Assembly: GCA_017533785.1 (NCBI GenBank) | Contig: JAFWII010000036.1 | Coordinates: 1-57,457 of the forward strand | Direction of reading: 5' to 3' | Length of the DNA stretch: 57,457 nt | DNA from: Erysipelotrichaceae bacterium | Lineage (GTDB): Bacteria > Bacillota_I > Bacilli_A > Erysipelotrichales > Erysipelotrichaceae | Shown: piece after piece, positions 46,801 to 55,435 of the stretch | Layout of the letters: every line of letters starts with the position of its first letter | How positions within the stretch are numbered: the stretch's first letter is position 1 | The notes under the pieces: generated by a model | Told to the model about the DNA's origin: nothing | The model's input: only the letters and a program-made list of their open reading frames with translations | The model's database searches: none | Program-made: the position numbers and the translations under genes

Positions 46801-46881
46801 GATCAGACAGATGATCGATACGATGATCGCAGCGACGTTCAGTTTATTGACTCTGCGCTTTGGTTTTTGCGTTTTTTTCAT
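43849..46881 (-). CDS. ponA: class A penicillin-binding protein (PBP1A type)
   Basis: A 1010-residue bifunctional PBP. It has a cytoplasmic basic N-terminus and one membrane helix (about 15-45). The glycosyltransferase domain has VAVEDSRFFSHNG and GGSTFTMQLVKN. The transpeptidase has PGSSIKP (active Ser), SLNTTA and KTGTTDWGTDGA. The last ~300 residues hold beta-rich repeats of unknown fold. It polymerises and crosslinks peptidoglycan outside the membrane. Start ATG 46881 has GAGGAA upstream and overlaps the recU end by 38 nt, the known recU-ponA pair. Confidence 0.92.
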   Translation of the reverse strand: MKKTQKPKRRVNKLNVAAIIVSIICLIEVLGILASSLFLISNLKDKPELKIDDFQNQESSIVYDVNGDVIAELGMTIRENVGYNELPTSLIDAFVAVEDSRFFSHNGFDVPRFTAALLNNIRTMSFSQGGSTFTMQLVKNTYFVDDEAGINAPKKVSRKIQEIALAMELENETSKRNIFELYLNKLNFGGNRNIRGVEKAAEYYFGKSVTELNLAESAMLAGVINAPYRYNPFNFLDKATERRNEVLHMMSRHGYITEEEEMLARSIKVEDLLVDERDRAKNATGGNAYQAYIDAVVSEVYELTNTDPYTTPMKIYTYMEPKVQSLMDDIQAERVEGIEFPDEWMEVASISVNTKDGSINAILGGRNYAKGGELLLNHAIDQYKQPGSSIKPILDYAPAFETLGWSTSHSLVDKPIVYPGTNLVIRNFSGYWRGEVTIRDALGNSLNTTAIQALQQVIEASSVADVVNYMNDMGFDQVTTGNFNIQFGIGGGELAVSTLQMAGAQAALINGGQYNKPHTISRIEFLNGRNPIYNESKPVQAISPQSAYQISDLLYSNVYGGYANLMQILRDDYPIYAKTGTTDWGTDGAAYNIPTGAVKDSWVIASTTDWTVATWLGYEKASLNQQSYIIYEQFLSNLQGKIANAICDRNVEVYGMPERVQRPDGLTSITHIIGTYPYAAPISGMDEQYVITGLINTKYAKLVDPQTSTVERIDEGKTSVNFDTYNNELKLNWPAYPDESKTKVDENELDISLRRADGSVIIEAFGTKLFDYSWVFGPIRYKADIKINNGEAHTVTSENTEYTETLEARPGDTVEACLYYAYDKQPTVRSENNACSSFTLENKPVDLQLPSANLTKDQISSFKVFQNYDITVKFIDQPTTNDAEVNTYTFTFKDTTYRPGDTVKQVLMSELYNAEITCTYMVPAERPLSLSADKRTEEIRAGDTVKFTATRSDISWSLYTEAYNVSLDVDPDNNAIAILTIGEDVEPDTEITITVYSGDQSSSVTFSTIE

Positions 46882-47452
46882 AAGATTCCTCAAAATACAG
46901 TTCATCCAGGAGGTCCAGATAGGGGACCGGGTTCACGTAGCCCGGATGCAGCACATGTCCGTGCTCCTGGATCCACTCGTAGGGCAGCGATTTGCGCGTT
47001 TTCGCGTCATAGAACTCAAGAAAGTCCTCGACTTTGATCAGATAGTCGATGTTGTAGACGACCATCCGGATCAGCAGAAAGGCGATCCCGCCGTGTTCGA
47101 TGATGGAGCGGAGATGCTCCACCTGGTGCGGATGGATGGAAGAAAAGGGGAATGAGGCCTTGGCCTGGCATTCCTTTGCTTCGAAATCGATGTATTTCCC
47201 TCTGTATATCCCGTTGTAGTCCGTCGTGCTGGGGATCTTGAAGTAGGCTTCGGTGATCTTGGCAGCGGAACGCTTGGGATAATCAACTTTAACGATAGTG
47301 ATCGGCGTCGGTTTTTTATGGACGACCGCTCTGTTTTCCCTTAGGTAATACTGGTTACTCAGATTGATATCCGTCTCGAAACTCATTCCCCGGCGGGAAG
47401 CGTTATGCAGAGCTTCTTTCTGATACGTTTTTCGCGAATTGGGATACCTCAT
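46844..47452 (-). CDS. recU: Holliday junction resolvase RecU
   Basis: A 202-residue RecU. MRYPNSRK at the start, SRRGMSFETDIN, VDYPKRSAAKI and TTDYNGIYRGKYIDFEAKE (catalytic Asp/Glu/Lys of the PD-(D/E)xK-type site) match B. subtilis RecU throughout. It resolves recombination junctions. I chose ATG 47452 with AAAGGT upstream, because the family starts here. A promoter TTGACA-N18-TATAGA lies on the minus strand near 47480-47508. Confidence 0.94.
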   Translation of the reverse strand: MRYPNSRKTYQKEALHNASRRGMSFETDINLSNQYYLRENRAVVHKKPTPITIVKVDYPKRSAAKITEAYFKIPSTTDYNGIYRGKYIDFEAKECQAKASFPFSSIHPHQVEHLRSIIEHGGIAFLLIRMVVYNIDYLIKVEDFLEFYDAKTRKSLPYEWIQEHGHVLHPGYVNPVPYLDLLDELYFEESYEKNAKTKAQSQ

Positions 47453-47553
47453 CTTTTTACCTTTCATTATTATAGCCATTTCTATATTAAAATGCCAGCA
47501 CGCTTGTCAAAGGCGGACCTTATCGCTAAAATGAAACAGGGAGAATACGCAAA

Positions 47554-47871
47554 ATGGAAAAGATAAATTTAACACCGGAAGAGATCCTGAATAAGACGTT
47601 TGATATCGACCTCAAGGGGTACTCTGCACAGCAGGTAGACGAGTTCATCGATATCATGTTGGAAGATTACCAGAACTACGATGCCAACATCGCGGAACTG
47701 GAAGCCCGCATCGGTGCGCTGAATGCGCAGATCGAGGAACTCAAGAAAGAGAACATCGAACTGCAGGGACGCAAGAAAGTTTTCGATCTGACAAATACGA
47801 CCTCCTACAGCTCCGTCGATCTCCTGAAGAGAGTATCACGGCTCGAAGAAGAAGTATTTAAAAACAGATAA
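47554..47871 (+). CDS. gpsB: cell division regulator GpsB
   Basis: A 105-residue DivIVA-type protein. LTPEEILNKTFDIDLKGYS and QQVDEFIDIMLEDYQ form the membrane-binding N-terminal domain. A coiled coil (about 40-72) and a C-terminal helical end SSVDLLKRVSRLE trimerise it in relatives. It coordinates PBP1 with division and elongation, and the ponA gene lies just beyond recU. gpsB followed by rnpB is conserved synteny. Confidence 0.93.
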   Translation: MEKINLTPEEILNKTFDIDLKGYSAQQVDEFIDIMLEDYQNYDANIAELEARIGALNAQIEELKKENIELQGRKKVFDLTNTTSYSSVDLLKRVSRLEEEVFKNR

Positions 47872-47874
47872 ATC

Positions 47875-48213
47875 ACAGTTCGGCAACCGCTGGGAGACCA
47901 GAGGAAAGTCCATGCTCGCACATCCTGTGACGGATGTAGTGTTTGTGCTAAGCGAAACGATAAGCTTAGGCAGGCTTCGCGCCTGACGGCCGGTCAGCTT
48001 CCTAAGGGAAACTATGGAAGTGCCTGTAAAAGTGCCAAAGAGACGAGACTTACGGAAACGTAAGGAGTGGAACGTGGTAAACCCCGCAAGCGAGAAACCC
48101 AAATTTGGTAGGGGAACCTTGAAAGACGAACCGAAGTCGGACGAGGGCATAGCGATATGCAGATAAATGGTTGCCACCTTTTTAAGGTACAGAACATGGC
48201 TTATGAACTGTAT
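47875..48213 (+). ncRNA. rnpB: RNase P RNA (type B)
   Basis: The 5' CAGTTC pairs with GAACTG at the 3' end as P1. GAGGAAAGTCCATGCTCGCAC, GTAGTGTTTGTGC, AAGTGCC, GTGGTAAACCCC, CGAGAAACCCAAATTTGG and ACATGGCTTA follow the B. subtilis RNA almost element by element. It is the catalytic subunit for tRNA 5' maturation. The 5' end touches the gpsB stop. Confidence 0.95.
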
Positions 48214-48218
48214 GAGTT

Positions 48219-48240
48219 AAGGACGTTCGCGTCCTTTTTT
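48219..48240 (+). terminator. terminator of rnpB
   Basis: AAGGACG-TTCG-CGTCCTT stem-loop with a UUCG tetraloop, then six T in all. It directly precedes the pgsA -10 box (48246-48251). Confidence 0.85.
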
Positions 48241-48257
48241 CATGCTATAATAGAGCC

Positions 48258-48851
48258 ATGAATCTACCAAATAAGCTAACGTTATTCCGTATCATTTTGG
48301 TACCGATCACTGTGCTGGTCTGGCTGTTTCCGTATGGGTATTTCAATATCAGCCTGCCGGTCTATCAAGTCGGCGATGTATCGCTTCCCTTGCTGAACAT
48401 CATCGTCTGTCTGCTTTTTGCAATTGCCAGTTTTACAGACTTTCTGGATGGCCAGATCGCCCGCCGGAAAGGTCTGGTAACGACCTTCGGCAAGTTCGCC
48501 GATCCGATCGCGGACAAACTGCTGGTCAATACCCTGCTGCTGATCCTGGCGGTCAAGCGCATGATCCCGGTAGTTCCGGTCTTCCTGATGCTTTCCCGTG
48601 ACACGATCGTCGACGGCTGCCGCATGCTGGCATCCCGCAACGGCGTCGTCATCGCCGCCGGTCTGTTCGGTAAACTGAAGACAGTCCTGCAGATGTTCGG
48701 GATCATCTTCGTCCTGCTGAACAACCTGCCGTTCGCGCTCTGGAACATCCCGGTCGCGGATGTGCTGATCTGGTTCGCATCCTTCGTATCCGTCATGTCC
48801 GGATACTCCTACTTCATGCAGGTCCGTGAATTCGTCTTCGAATCCATGTAG
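48258..48851 (+). CDS. pgsA: CDP-diacylglycerol--glycerol-3-phosphate 3-phosphatidyltransferase
   Basis: A 197-residue integral membrane enzyme. The CDP-alcohol phosphotransferase motif D-x2-DG-x2-AR-x8-G-x3-D-x3-D is seen as DFLDGQIARR and GKFADPIADK near residues 61-86. It makes phosphatidylglycerol phosphate. It is preceded by TGC-TATAAT, only 6 nt before ATG, and no SD, so a leaderless mRNA is likely. It ends in TAG. Confidence 0.95.
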   Translation: MNLPNKLTLFRIILVPITVLVWLFPYGYFNISLPVYQVGDVSLPLLNIIVCLLFAIASFTDFLDGQIARRKGLVTTFGKFADPIADKLLVNTLLLILAVKRMIPVVPVFLMLSRDTIVDGCRMLASRNGVVIAAGLFGKLKTVLQMFGIIFVLLNNLPFALWNIPVADVLIWFASFVSVMSGYSYFMQVREFVFESM

Positions 48852-48898
48852 CCGGCAGCAAATACGTAATCAACTGAATTTCAGAGGAGAGAATATAA

Positions 48899-49921
48899 AT
48901 GGCAGATAAGAAAGAAACAACAAGCGGCAAAGAGCAGCTTTTGGATGATGCGTTAAAACAGATCATCAAGTAGTACGGAAAAGGCTCCGTCATGCGTCTT
49001 GGCGAAAGAAGCTCCGTAGACGTGGACGCGATCTCTTCCGGTTCCCTGGCGATCGATGCCTGTCTCGGTGTCGGCGGTTTCCCGCGCGGACGTATCGTCG
49101 AGATCTTCGGTCCTGAGAGCAGCGGTAAAACGACTTTAGCCCTGCACGCTATTGCCGAATGCCAGAAGGGCGGTGGCAAGGCAGCCTTCATCGACGCGGA
49201 ACACGCGATCGATCCGACCTATGCCAAGGCGCTCGGTGTCGACGTTGACGAACTGATCCTTTCCCAGCCGGATTCCGGTGAGCAGGCTCTGGAGATCGCC
49301 GAGCTGCTGATCCGCAGCGGCGCGATCGACATGATCGTCATCGACTCCGTTGCAGCCCTTGTTCCGCAGGCGGAACTCGACGGTGAAATGGGTGATCAGA
49401 ACGTCGGTCTGCATGCCCGTCTCATGAGCAAGGCGATGCGCAAGCTCGCCGGCGCCATCAGCGGAAACAACTGCACCGCGATCTTCATCAACCAGCTGCG
49501 TGAAAAAGTCGGCGTCATCTACGGCAATCCGGAAGTCACGACCGGCGGCCGGGCACTGAAGTTCTACGCCACCATCCGCATCGAAGTCCGCAAGTCCGAA
49601 GCGATCAAGAACGGCAGCAACATCATCGGCAACAAAGTCAATGTGAAGGTCGTCAAAAACAAGGTCGCTCCGCCGTTCAAGACGACGCAGGTCGAGATCT
49701 ATTACGGAGAGGGCATCTCCCATTACTCCGAGATCGTCGAACTCGGCGTGGAGGCAGGCATCATCGACAAGGCCGGCGCCTGGTATTCCTACAAGGGCGA
49801 GAAGATCGGCCAGGGTTCCCAGGCAGTACGCGCTTACCTGATCGCGAATCCGGAAGTGGATGCCGAGATCACGGCAGCCGTCCGCGCGAAACTCTTCCCG
49901 TCAGCCGCCGATAAAGCATAA
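48899..49921 (+). pseudogene. recA: RecA recombinase with an in-frame amber codon at position 25
   Basis: The frame starts at ATG 48899 (AGAGGAGAG SD) and encodes RecA, but codon 25 is TAG (48971-48973) in [21 protein letters not shown]. Family members have Gln at this place, so it is one base away from CAG. After the stop the frame is intact: GPESSGKTT Walker [21 protein letters not shown]alker B, and [20 protein letters not shown] (loop L2). Translation could restart at ATG 48992, with AAAAGG 7 nt upstream, giving RecA without its first 31 residues, which form the subunit interface. It may be a real mutation, an amber readthrough site or a base-call error. Confidence 0.85.
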
Positions 49922-49929
49922 AAAGACGA

Positions 49930-49977
49930 AACCTGTTCAGTAAGGATAGCGTACTATCGCCGAACAGGTTTTTTTGT
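49930..49977 (+). terminator. terminator of recA
   Basis: AACCTGTTC (49930-49938) and GAACAGGTT (49962-49970) form a 9-bp stem, with an inner GATAG/CTATC stem, followed by T's. Confidence 0.85.
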
Positions 49978-50090
49978 TTTGTGCGATTGGACCGCAGTTT
50001 GATTTTTCCTTATGGCAAGAAAACAAAAAATAAGTTAAAATAGTAACGGATTTTAATATCCTAATGGTTTTAATTTAGGAGGTAAGTGTT

Positions 50091-51647
50091 ATGGATAAGT
50101 TAAACCTTACTTCCGTTCTATTTGGCATACTCGGGATTCTGATCGGTATCATCATCATGACGCTGATCTCCCGGGCAGGATTGAATCGAGACAAACAAAA
50201 AGCGAAATTAATTGTCGAAGAAGCGGAGGCAAACGCTAAGTCCGTCTTAAAACAGGCGGTTCTTGACGGAAAAACTCAGGCCTACGATCTGAAACTCCAG
50301 GCTGAAAAGGAGATCAAAGATCGTCGCAATGAGGTACAGAATCTGGAAAACAAGCTCTTGCGCAAGGAAGATTCTTTAGAATACCGCGAAAAAACGATCA
50401 AAGAGACCGAAAAGAAACTCGAATCAAAACTGAGAGAAGCCGATGAAAAGGTTTCCAAGTTAAATAAGATGGAAGAGGATCTGCAGACGCGGATCGACAG
50501 TCAGATGGCCGTTCTCGAACAGGTCTCCAACATGTCCCGTGAAGAAGCGAAAACAGAGCTGATGGGCATCGTTGAGCAGAAGATCAAGAACGAGATCGCT
50601 GTCTACATCCGCGATCAGGAAGAAGAAGCCCACCAGAAGGCGCAGCAGAAAGCGCAGGAGATCATCGCGACCGCGATCCAGCGTTATTCTCAGGACGAGA
50701 TCGGCGAACGCACCGTTTCCGTCGTTGCGCTGCCGTCTGAAGACATGAAGGGCCGGATCATCGGCCGTGAAGGCCGCAACATCCGCGCGATCGAACAGGC
50801 GACCGGGGTCGATCTGGTCATTGACGATACGCCGGAAGCGATCACCATCTCCTGCTTCAACCCGATCCGCAGAGAGATCGCCCGCCTGTCTCTGGAAACG
50901 CTGATCCGTGACGGCCGCATCCAGCCTGGCCGTATCGAGGACGTCGTCCGCAAGGTCACCCGCGAGATCGATGAAACGATCATGAAAGCCGGTGAAGAAG
51001 CGTGCTTCAAGCTCCAGATCGGCAAGATGAACAAGGAACTGGTCAAGACGCTCGGCCGTCTGAAATACCGTTATTCCTATGGCCAGAATGTTCTCCAGCA
51101 CTCCATGGAAGTCGCGTTCCTGGCCGGAATGATGGCTGCCGAACTCGGACTGAACCAGGTCATCGCAAAGCGTGCCGGCCTGCTGCATGACATCGGCAAG
51201 GCGGTCGACTTCGAAGTCGACGGCACCCATGTCGAACTCGGCGCGAAGCTCGCGAAGAAGTACGGCGAAGATCCGATCGTCATCAACGCGATCGAATCCC
51301 ACCACGGTGATGTCGAGGCGACGAACCTGATCTCCAACCTGGTCGCTGCTGCGGATACTCTGTCCGCTGCCCGTCCGGGTGCCCGCTATGAAGGCATCGA
51401 AAACTACATCAACCGTCTGGAATCCCTTGAGAAGATCGCTTCCGAATACGAAGGCGTCGAGAAGGCTTACGCGATCCAGGCCGGACGTGAAGTCCGCGTC
51501 ATGGTCGTTCCGGAAAAGGTCGATGATGCGAAGTGCCATTACATCGCGCACGAGATCAAGGAACGGATCGAGAATGAACTGACTTATCCGGGTCAGATCA
51601 AGGTCACGGTCATCCGTGAGACCAGGGCGAACGAGATCGCCAAATAA
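50091..51647 (+). CDS. rny: ribonuclease Y
   Basis: A 518-residue RNase Y. It has an N-terminal membrane helix (about 6-26), a long coiled coil (about 30-200), a KH domain with [15 protein letters not shown] near residue 222 and an HD domain with [10 protein letters not shown] near 364. It is a membrane-bound endonuclease that starts mRNA decay. AGGAGGTAAG precedes ATG 50091. Confidence 0.96.
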   Translation: MDKLNLTSVLFGILGILIGIIIMTLISRAGLNRDKQKAKLIVEEAEANAKSVLKQAVLDGKTQAYDLKLQAEKEIKDRRNEVQNLENKLLRKEDSLEYREKTIKETEKKLESKLREADEKVSKLNKMEEDLQTRIDSQMAVLEQVSNMSREEAKTELMGIVEQKIKNEIAVYIRDQEEEAHQKAQQKAQEIIATAIQRYSQDEIGERTVSVVALPSEDMKGRIIGREGRNIRAIEQATGVDLVIDDTPEAITISCFNPIRREIARLSLETLIRDGRIQPGRIEDVVRKVTREIDETIMKAGEEACFKLQIGKMNKELVKTLGRLKYRYSYGQNVLQHSMEVAFLAGMMAAELGLNQVIAKRAGLLHDIGKAVDFEVDGTHVELGAKLAKKYGEDPIVINAIESHHGDVEATNLISNLVAAADTLSAARPGARYEGIENYINRLESLEKIASEYEGVEKAYAIQAGREVRVMVVPEKVDDAKCHYIAHEIKERIENELTYPGQIKVTVIRETRANEIAK

Positions 51648-51676
51648 GGCGGAACACAGTCCGTTAACAAAGAAAC

Positions 51677-51705
51677 AAAGCTGCAGATCCTGCAGCTTTT
51701 CTTCT
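51677..51705 (+). terminator. terminator of rny
   Basis: AAAGCTGCAG (51677-51686) and CTGCAGCTTT (51690-51699), loop ATC, followed by TCTTCTGCTTTT. Confidence 0.85.
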
Positions 51706-51772
51706 GCTTTTCCGCCTTTTCCGGACACCTGCATGATATGTACAGATATGCTTTGATTTCAGAGCGATAAGT

Positions 51773-51800
51773 TTGACTTTTATGTGCAGTTTTCTATAAT
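51773..51800 (+). promoter_or_regulatory. thrS promoter
   Basis: TTGACT (51773-51778), 16-nt spacer, TATAAT (51795-51800). Confidence 0.85.
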
Positions 51801-51806
51801 GAGAGA

Positions 51807-52004
51807 GAACACAACGATTGAGACAAGATGCTTTCCATGAGCAGATCCAGAGAGACCGTCATAATGGTGGAAGACGATCATTTGCCGGGAAGACCATTAC
51901 CACTCATGAGCGCTTTTAATCAAAGCCGTGAAGCCCGCGTTAAGGGTATGAAGAAGAAACGAAGGTGGTACCTCGCTGCGAAGCGACTTCGGCCACCTTT
52001 TTTG
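51807..52004 (+). promoter_or_regulatory. T-box riboswitch (threonine)
   Basis: A T-box leader before thrS. CATGAG near 51837 pairs with CTCATG near 51902 at the base of Stem I, with AGAGAG on the 5' side and ACC (51899-51901, a Thr codon) followed by A on the 3' side as the specifier. The T-box core AAGGTGGTACCTCG is at 51962-51975. A terminator follows (AAGGTGG with CCACCTT, then T6). Uncharged tRNA-Thr would stabilise the antiterminator and allow thrS transcription. Confidence 0.92.
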
Positions 52005-52024
52005 TGTAAAAGGAGGATTGAGGA

Positions 52025-53788
52025 ATGATCAACATCAAAGAAGATGAACATCTCAGCATATTAAACCACAGTTGTGCTCACTTACTGGCGCAGGCGGTGT
52101 CCCACCTGTATCCGAATGCCAAATTCTGGGTCGGACCGGTCATCGAAGACGGTTTCTACTATGACATCGACCTGGGAGACAAGGTCATTACCGAAGACGA
52201 CCTCGCTGTGATCGAAAAAGAGATGAAGAAGTGCGCGAAAGCCGCCAAGAACATCGTCCGCCACGAGATCAGCAAGCAGGAAGCGCTGGAGCGTTTCCAT
52301 GACGATCCCTACAAGGTCGACCTGATCGAGCGTATGGACGAGAACGAAACGGTCATCTCGTGCTACACGCAGGGCGATTTCACCGATCTCTGCCGCGGTC
52401 CGCATGTCGAGAACACCAAACTGCTCAAGCACTTCAAGCTGCTGAAATTCTCCGGCGCCTACTGGAAGGGCGATGCCAGCAATAAGATGCTGCAGCGTAT
52501 CTACGGTGTCTGCTACGATACCGAGGAAGAGCTGCAGGAACACCTCCGGATGATCGAGGAAGCCAAGGAGAGAGACCACCGCAAGATCGGCAAGGAACTC
52601 GAACTGTTCATGAACCATCCGCTGGTCGGCTCCGGCATGCCGATGTGGCTGCCCAACGGCGCCATCATTCGCAAGGAACTGGAAAACTACATCTACGCCA
52701 AGGAGCGCGCTCTGGGTTACCAGCATGTCTATTCTCCGTGCGTCGGTACGGTCAACCTGTACAAGACATCCGGCCACTGGGATCACTACAAGGAAAACAT
52801 GTTCCCGATGATGAAGGTCGACAACGAAGAGTTCGTTCTCCGTCCGATGAACTGTCCGCACCACATGCTGATCTACAAGAACAAGCTGCATTCCTACCGC
52901 GACCTGCCGGTCCGCATCGGCGAATTCGCGACGGACTTCCGTTATGAAGCCAGCGGCGCTGTCAAGGGTCTCGAAAGAGTCCGCTGCATGTGTCAGAACG
53001 ACGCGCATCTGTTCGTCCGTCCGGACCAGATCGCATCCGAATTCGAAAAAGTCGTCAAGCTGATCCTGGATGTCTACCGCGATTTCGGCATCAAGGAATA
53101 CAAGTTCCGTCTGTCCCTGCGCGATCCGGCGGACAAGGAAAAATACTTTGATGATGATCAGATGTGGAACGAAGCGGAAACACGTCTGCGTGAAGTCCTG
53201 AACGGTCTGGGTGTCGAATACTTCGAAGCGATCGGCGAAGCTGCCTTCTACGGTCCGAAACTCGACGTCGAGGTCAAGCCGGCTGTCGGTCCGGAAGTCA
53301 CTCTGTCCACCTGCCAGCTCGACTTCCTGCTGCCGCGCCGTTTCGAACTGAACTACATCGACTCCAACGGTGAAAAAGTCGTCCCGGTCGTTCTGCACCG
53401 TGCGATCTTCGGCACCTTTGACCGCTTTACCGCCTTCCTGATCGAAGAGACGAAGGGCAATTTCCCGTTATGGCTCTCTCCGGAGCAGATCGTTGTCATT
53501 CCGGTCCACCAGGAAGCACATCTTGACTATGCGGAAAAAGTCGCGGAACTCTTCCGTCAGGCCGGTTTCCGTATCCATGTCGACAGCCGCAACGAAAAGC
53601 TCGGCTTCCGTATCCGTGAAGCCCAGACCAATCATATTCCGGTCCAGATCGTCGTCGGCGAAGGGGAGATCGCTGCCAACAGCGTCAACATCCGCCGTTA
53701 CGGCCAGAAGGAATCCGTGTCGCTGCCGTTAGAGGAAGCGCTCGCTTCCTTAAAGAAAGAAGTAGAGGAAAAGAGATATGTCCATTAA
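52025..53788 (+). CDS. thrS: threonine--tRNA ligase lacking the N-terminal TGS domain
   Basis: A 587-residue ThrRS. The editing domain starts almost at once (NHSCAHLLAQAVSHLYPNAK), where usual ThrRS (about 640 aa) first carries a TGS domain of about 60 residues. The catalytic core has MNCPHHMLIYK, FRYEASGAVKGLERVR and FYGPKLDVEV; the anticodon domain begins near VVIPVHQE. It charges tRNA-Thr. SD GGAGG lies before ATG 52025, and no upstream in-frame start fits, because the T-box terminator is there. Confidence 0.94.
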   Translation: MINIKEDEHLSILNHSCAHLLAQAVSHLYPNAKFWVGPVIEDGFYYDIDLGDKVITEDDLAVIEKEMKKCAKAAKNIVRHEISKQEALERFHDDPYKVDLIERMDENETVISCYTQGDFTDLCRGPHVENTKLLKHFKLLKFSGAYWKGDASNKMLQRIYGVCYDTEEELQEHLRMIEEAKERDHRKIGKELELFMNHPLVGSGMPMWLPNGAIIRKELENYIYAKERALGYQHVYSPCVGTVNLYKTSGHWDHYKENMFPMMKVDNEEFVLRPMNCPHHMLIYKNKLHSYRDLPVRIGEFATDFRYEASGAVKGLERVRCMCQNDAHLFVRPDQIASEFEKVVKLILDVYRDFGIKEYKFRLSLRDPADKEKYFDDDQMWNEAETRLREVLNGLGVEYFEAIGEAAFYGPKLDVEVKPAVGPEVTLSTCQLDFLLPRRFELNYIDSNGEKVVPVVLHRAIFGTFDRFTAFLIEETKGNFPLWLSPEQIVVIPVHQEAHLDYAEKVAELFRQAGFRIHVDSRNEKLGFRIREAQTNHIPVQIVVGEGEIAANSVNIRRYGQKESVSLPLEEALASLKKEVEEKRYVH

Positions 53789-54716
53789 AAAATTACTTGC
53801 AGCGTCACTGACTGTACTGATGCTGCTGTCTATGTCTGCCTGCAAGCCGGCAACTCCGAAGGAGCCGGAAGTCAAACAGTATTCCGTCATCGCGCCGAGC
53901 GGCGCACCGTCGCTCTCGCTGCTCGATCTGGCGGATGATCCGAACACCACCATCGAGATCGTCGACGGCGCCGATGCGCTGACAGCTGAGTTCAGCAACG
54001 CGGAAAAGGATTTCATCATCGCCCCGATCAACCTCGGCGTCAAGCTTTCCCAGAAGACCGAGAATTATCAGCTGATGGCTGTCCTGACCTGGGGCAATCT
54101 GTTCCTGGTCGCCAAAGACGAGGATACTGCCGAATTCATCACCGGCAAGACTGTCGCCGCGTTCGGTGAAGCTGCTGTGCCCGGAAAGGTCATCTCCTAT
54201 CTCGAAGACGAGCTCACCGGCATCCAGTTCGAATGGTTCAACAGTGTTCAGGAAGCGTCTGCCGCGTTCCTGAGCGGTGAATACGATGCTGCCATACTGG
54301 CTGAACCGGTCCTGACGATGACAAAGGCGAAATGGAAAGAAAACCACGAGGAAGACTTCGCGATCGCCTATGATCTGCAGGAACTGTATCAGGAGAAATC
54401 CGGTTACCAGACTTACCCGCAGGCTGCGCTGTTCGTCCGCAAGGCGACTCTGGAAGCGGATACCGAATCCGTCGTCGCTTTCACGAGCGTGATCAAGCAG
54501 TCCATCACCAAATACAACGGCAATGCGGATGCCCTCAGCAAACGCATCGACGAGATCGATCTGACCAAGTTCGGATTCCAGAATCCGGACCTGATCAAGA
54601 AGGCTTACCAGAAGATGGCGCTGAACTACCGTCTGGCGAGCGAATGCCTGGATGACATCAAGAACTTCCTGACGGTCTTCGAGATCGAACTTGCTGAAAA
54701 AGCATATGTAAAATGA
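53778..54716 (+). CDS. NMT1/THI5-type substrate-binding lipoprotein
   Basis: A 312-residue lipoprotein. The signal ends in LLSMSACKP (lipobox Cys about 22). The body resembles NMT1/SsuA-like binding proteins: SVIAPSGAPSLSL, FIIAPINLGVKL, GKTVAAFGEAAVPGKVI and YDAAILAEPVLTM. The ligand is unknown; thiamine precursors or sulfonates are typical. It starts 11 nt inside thrS and overlaps the permease by 4 nt. Confidence 0.82.
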   Translation: MSIKKLLAASLTVLMLLSMSACKPATPKEPEVKQYSVIAPSGAPSLSLLDLADDPNTTIEIVDGADALTAEFSNAEKDFIIAPINLGVKLSQKTENYQLMAVLTWGNLFLVAKDEDTAEFITGKTVAAFGEAAVPGKVISYLEDELTGIQFEWFNSVQEASAAFLSGEYDAAILAEPVLTMTKAKWKENHEEDFAIAYDLQELYQEKSGYQTYPQAALFVRKATLEADTESVVAFTSVIKQSITKYNGNADALSKRIDEIDLTKFGFQNPDLIKKAYQKMALNYRLASECLDDIKNFLTVFEIELAEKAYVK

Positions 54717-55435
54717 GAAACAGGCGCCTTTTGTCAGCGATCCTGCTGATCGTACTGTGGACAGTATTATCGTCGCTGATCAATAAGGACGTTCTTTTGC
54801 CGAGCCCGCTGAGCGTCATGAAAGAATTGCTGGCGATCATTACCGGGCCGGCTTTCCTTTCGGCGCTGCTCTACAGCATCCTGCGGGCGCTGGCTGCGGT
54901 CTTCTGCAGCTTCGTGATCGCGCTCGTACTGGCGTCAGCCGCTTTCCGGCTGAAAGGTCTGCGCAGTTTTCTCGAGCCCCTGTATGTCGTTTTCAAGAGC
55001 GTGCCCACGGTCACGGTGATCGTGCTGGCGCTGATCTGGCTCGGCAAGGAGAGAGCAGCTGTGCTGATCGTCATGCTGGTGGTATTGCCGATCCATTATT
55101 CCAACATTCTGAACGGTTTCGATCATATCGATGCCGATCTCCTCAAGGAGACGGACACCTATGAAGACCGTTACTTTCTCAAACTGTGGCGGATCTATCT
55201 GCCCCTGGTCCGTCCGGCTCTGTTCGAGACGCTGCGTTCGACACTGTCGCTCGGCTTCAAGATCGTGATCATGGCGGAAATGTTCGCCCAGACCAGGATC
55301 GGTATCGGCCATGAGCTGTACTTCCTGCGGGCAAACCTCGATACAGCCGGCGTATTCGCCTGGACGATCCTGATCGTATTGTGCAGCTATCTGTTCGATG
55401 CGGTCCTGAATTTCTTCTCACGAAAGGGTATTTAA
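54713..55435 (+). CDS. ABC transporter permease (SsuC/ThiX type)
   Basis: A 240-residue permease with about six hydrophobic segments. PSPLSVMKELL at the start and the EAA-type loop ETDTYEDRYFLKLWRIYLPLVRP (near residue 145) match binding-protein-dependent inner-membrane components. It pairs with the lipoprotein upstream. No ATPase gene follows, so the ATPase must be shared or encoded elsewhere. Confidence 0.85.
   Translation: MRNRRLLSAILLIVLWTVLSSLINKDVLLPSPLSVMKELLAIITGPAFLSALLYSILRALAAVFCSFVIALVLASAAFRLKGLRSFLEPLYVVFKSVPTVTVIVLALIWLGKERAAVLIVMLVVLPIHYSNILNGFDHIDADLLKETDTYEDRYFLKLWRIYLPLVRPALFETLRSTLSLGFKIVIMAEMFAQTRIGIGHELYFLRANLDTAGVFAWTILIVLCSYLFDAVLNFFSRKGI

Noticed and set aside
48971..48973. 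Genome-wide reassignment of TAG to glutamine to explain recA
   Set aside because: hrcA, pgsA and tatD end in TAG at normal family ends, and readthrough of hrcA would fuse it in frame to grpE.
51828..52028. 66-codon plus-strand frame before thrS
   Set aside because: It lies in the T-box leader, lacks an SD and runs through the terminator.
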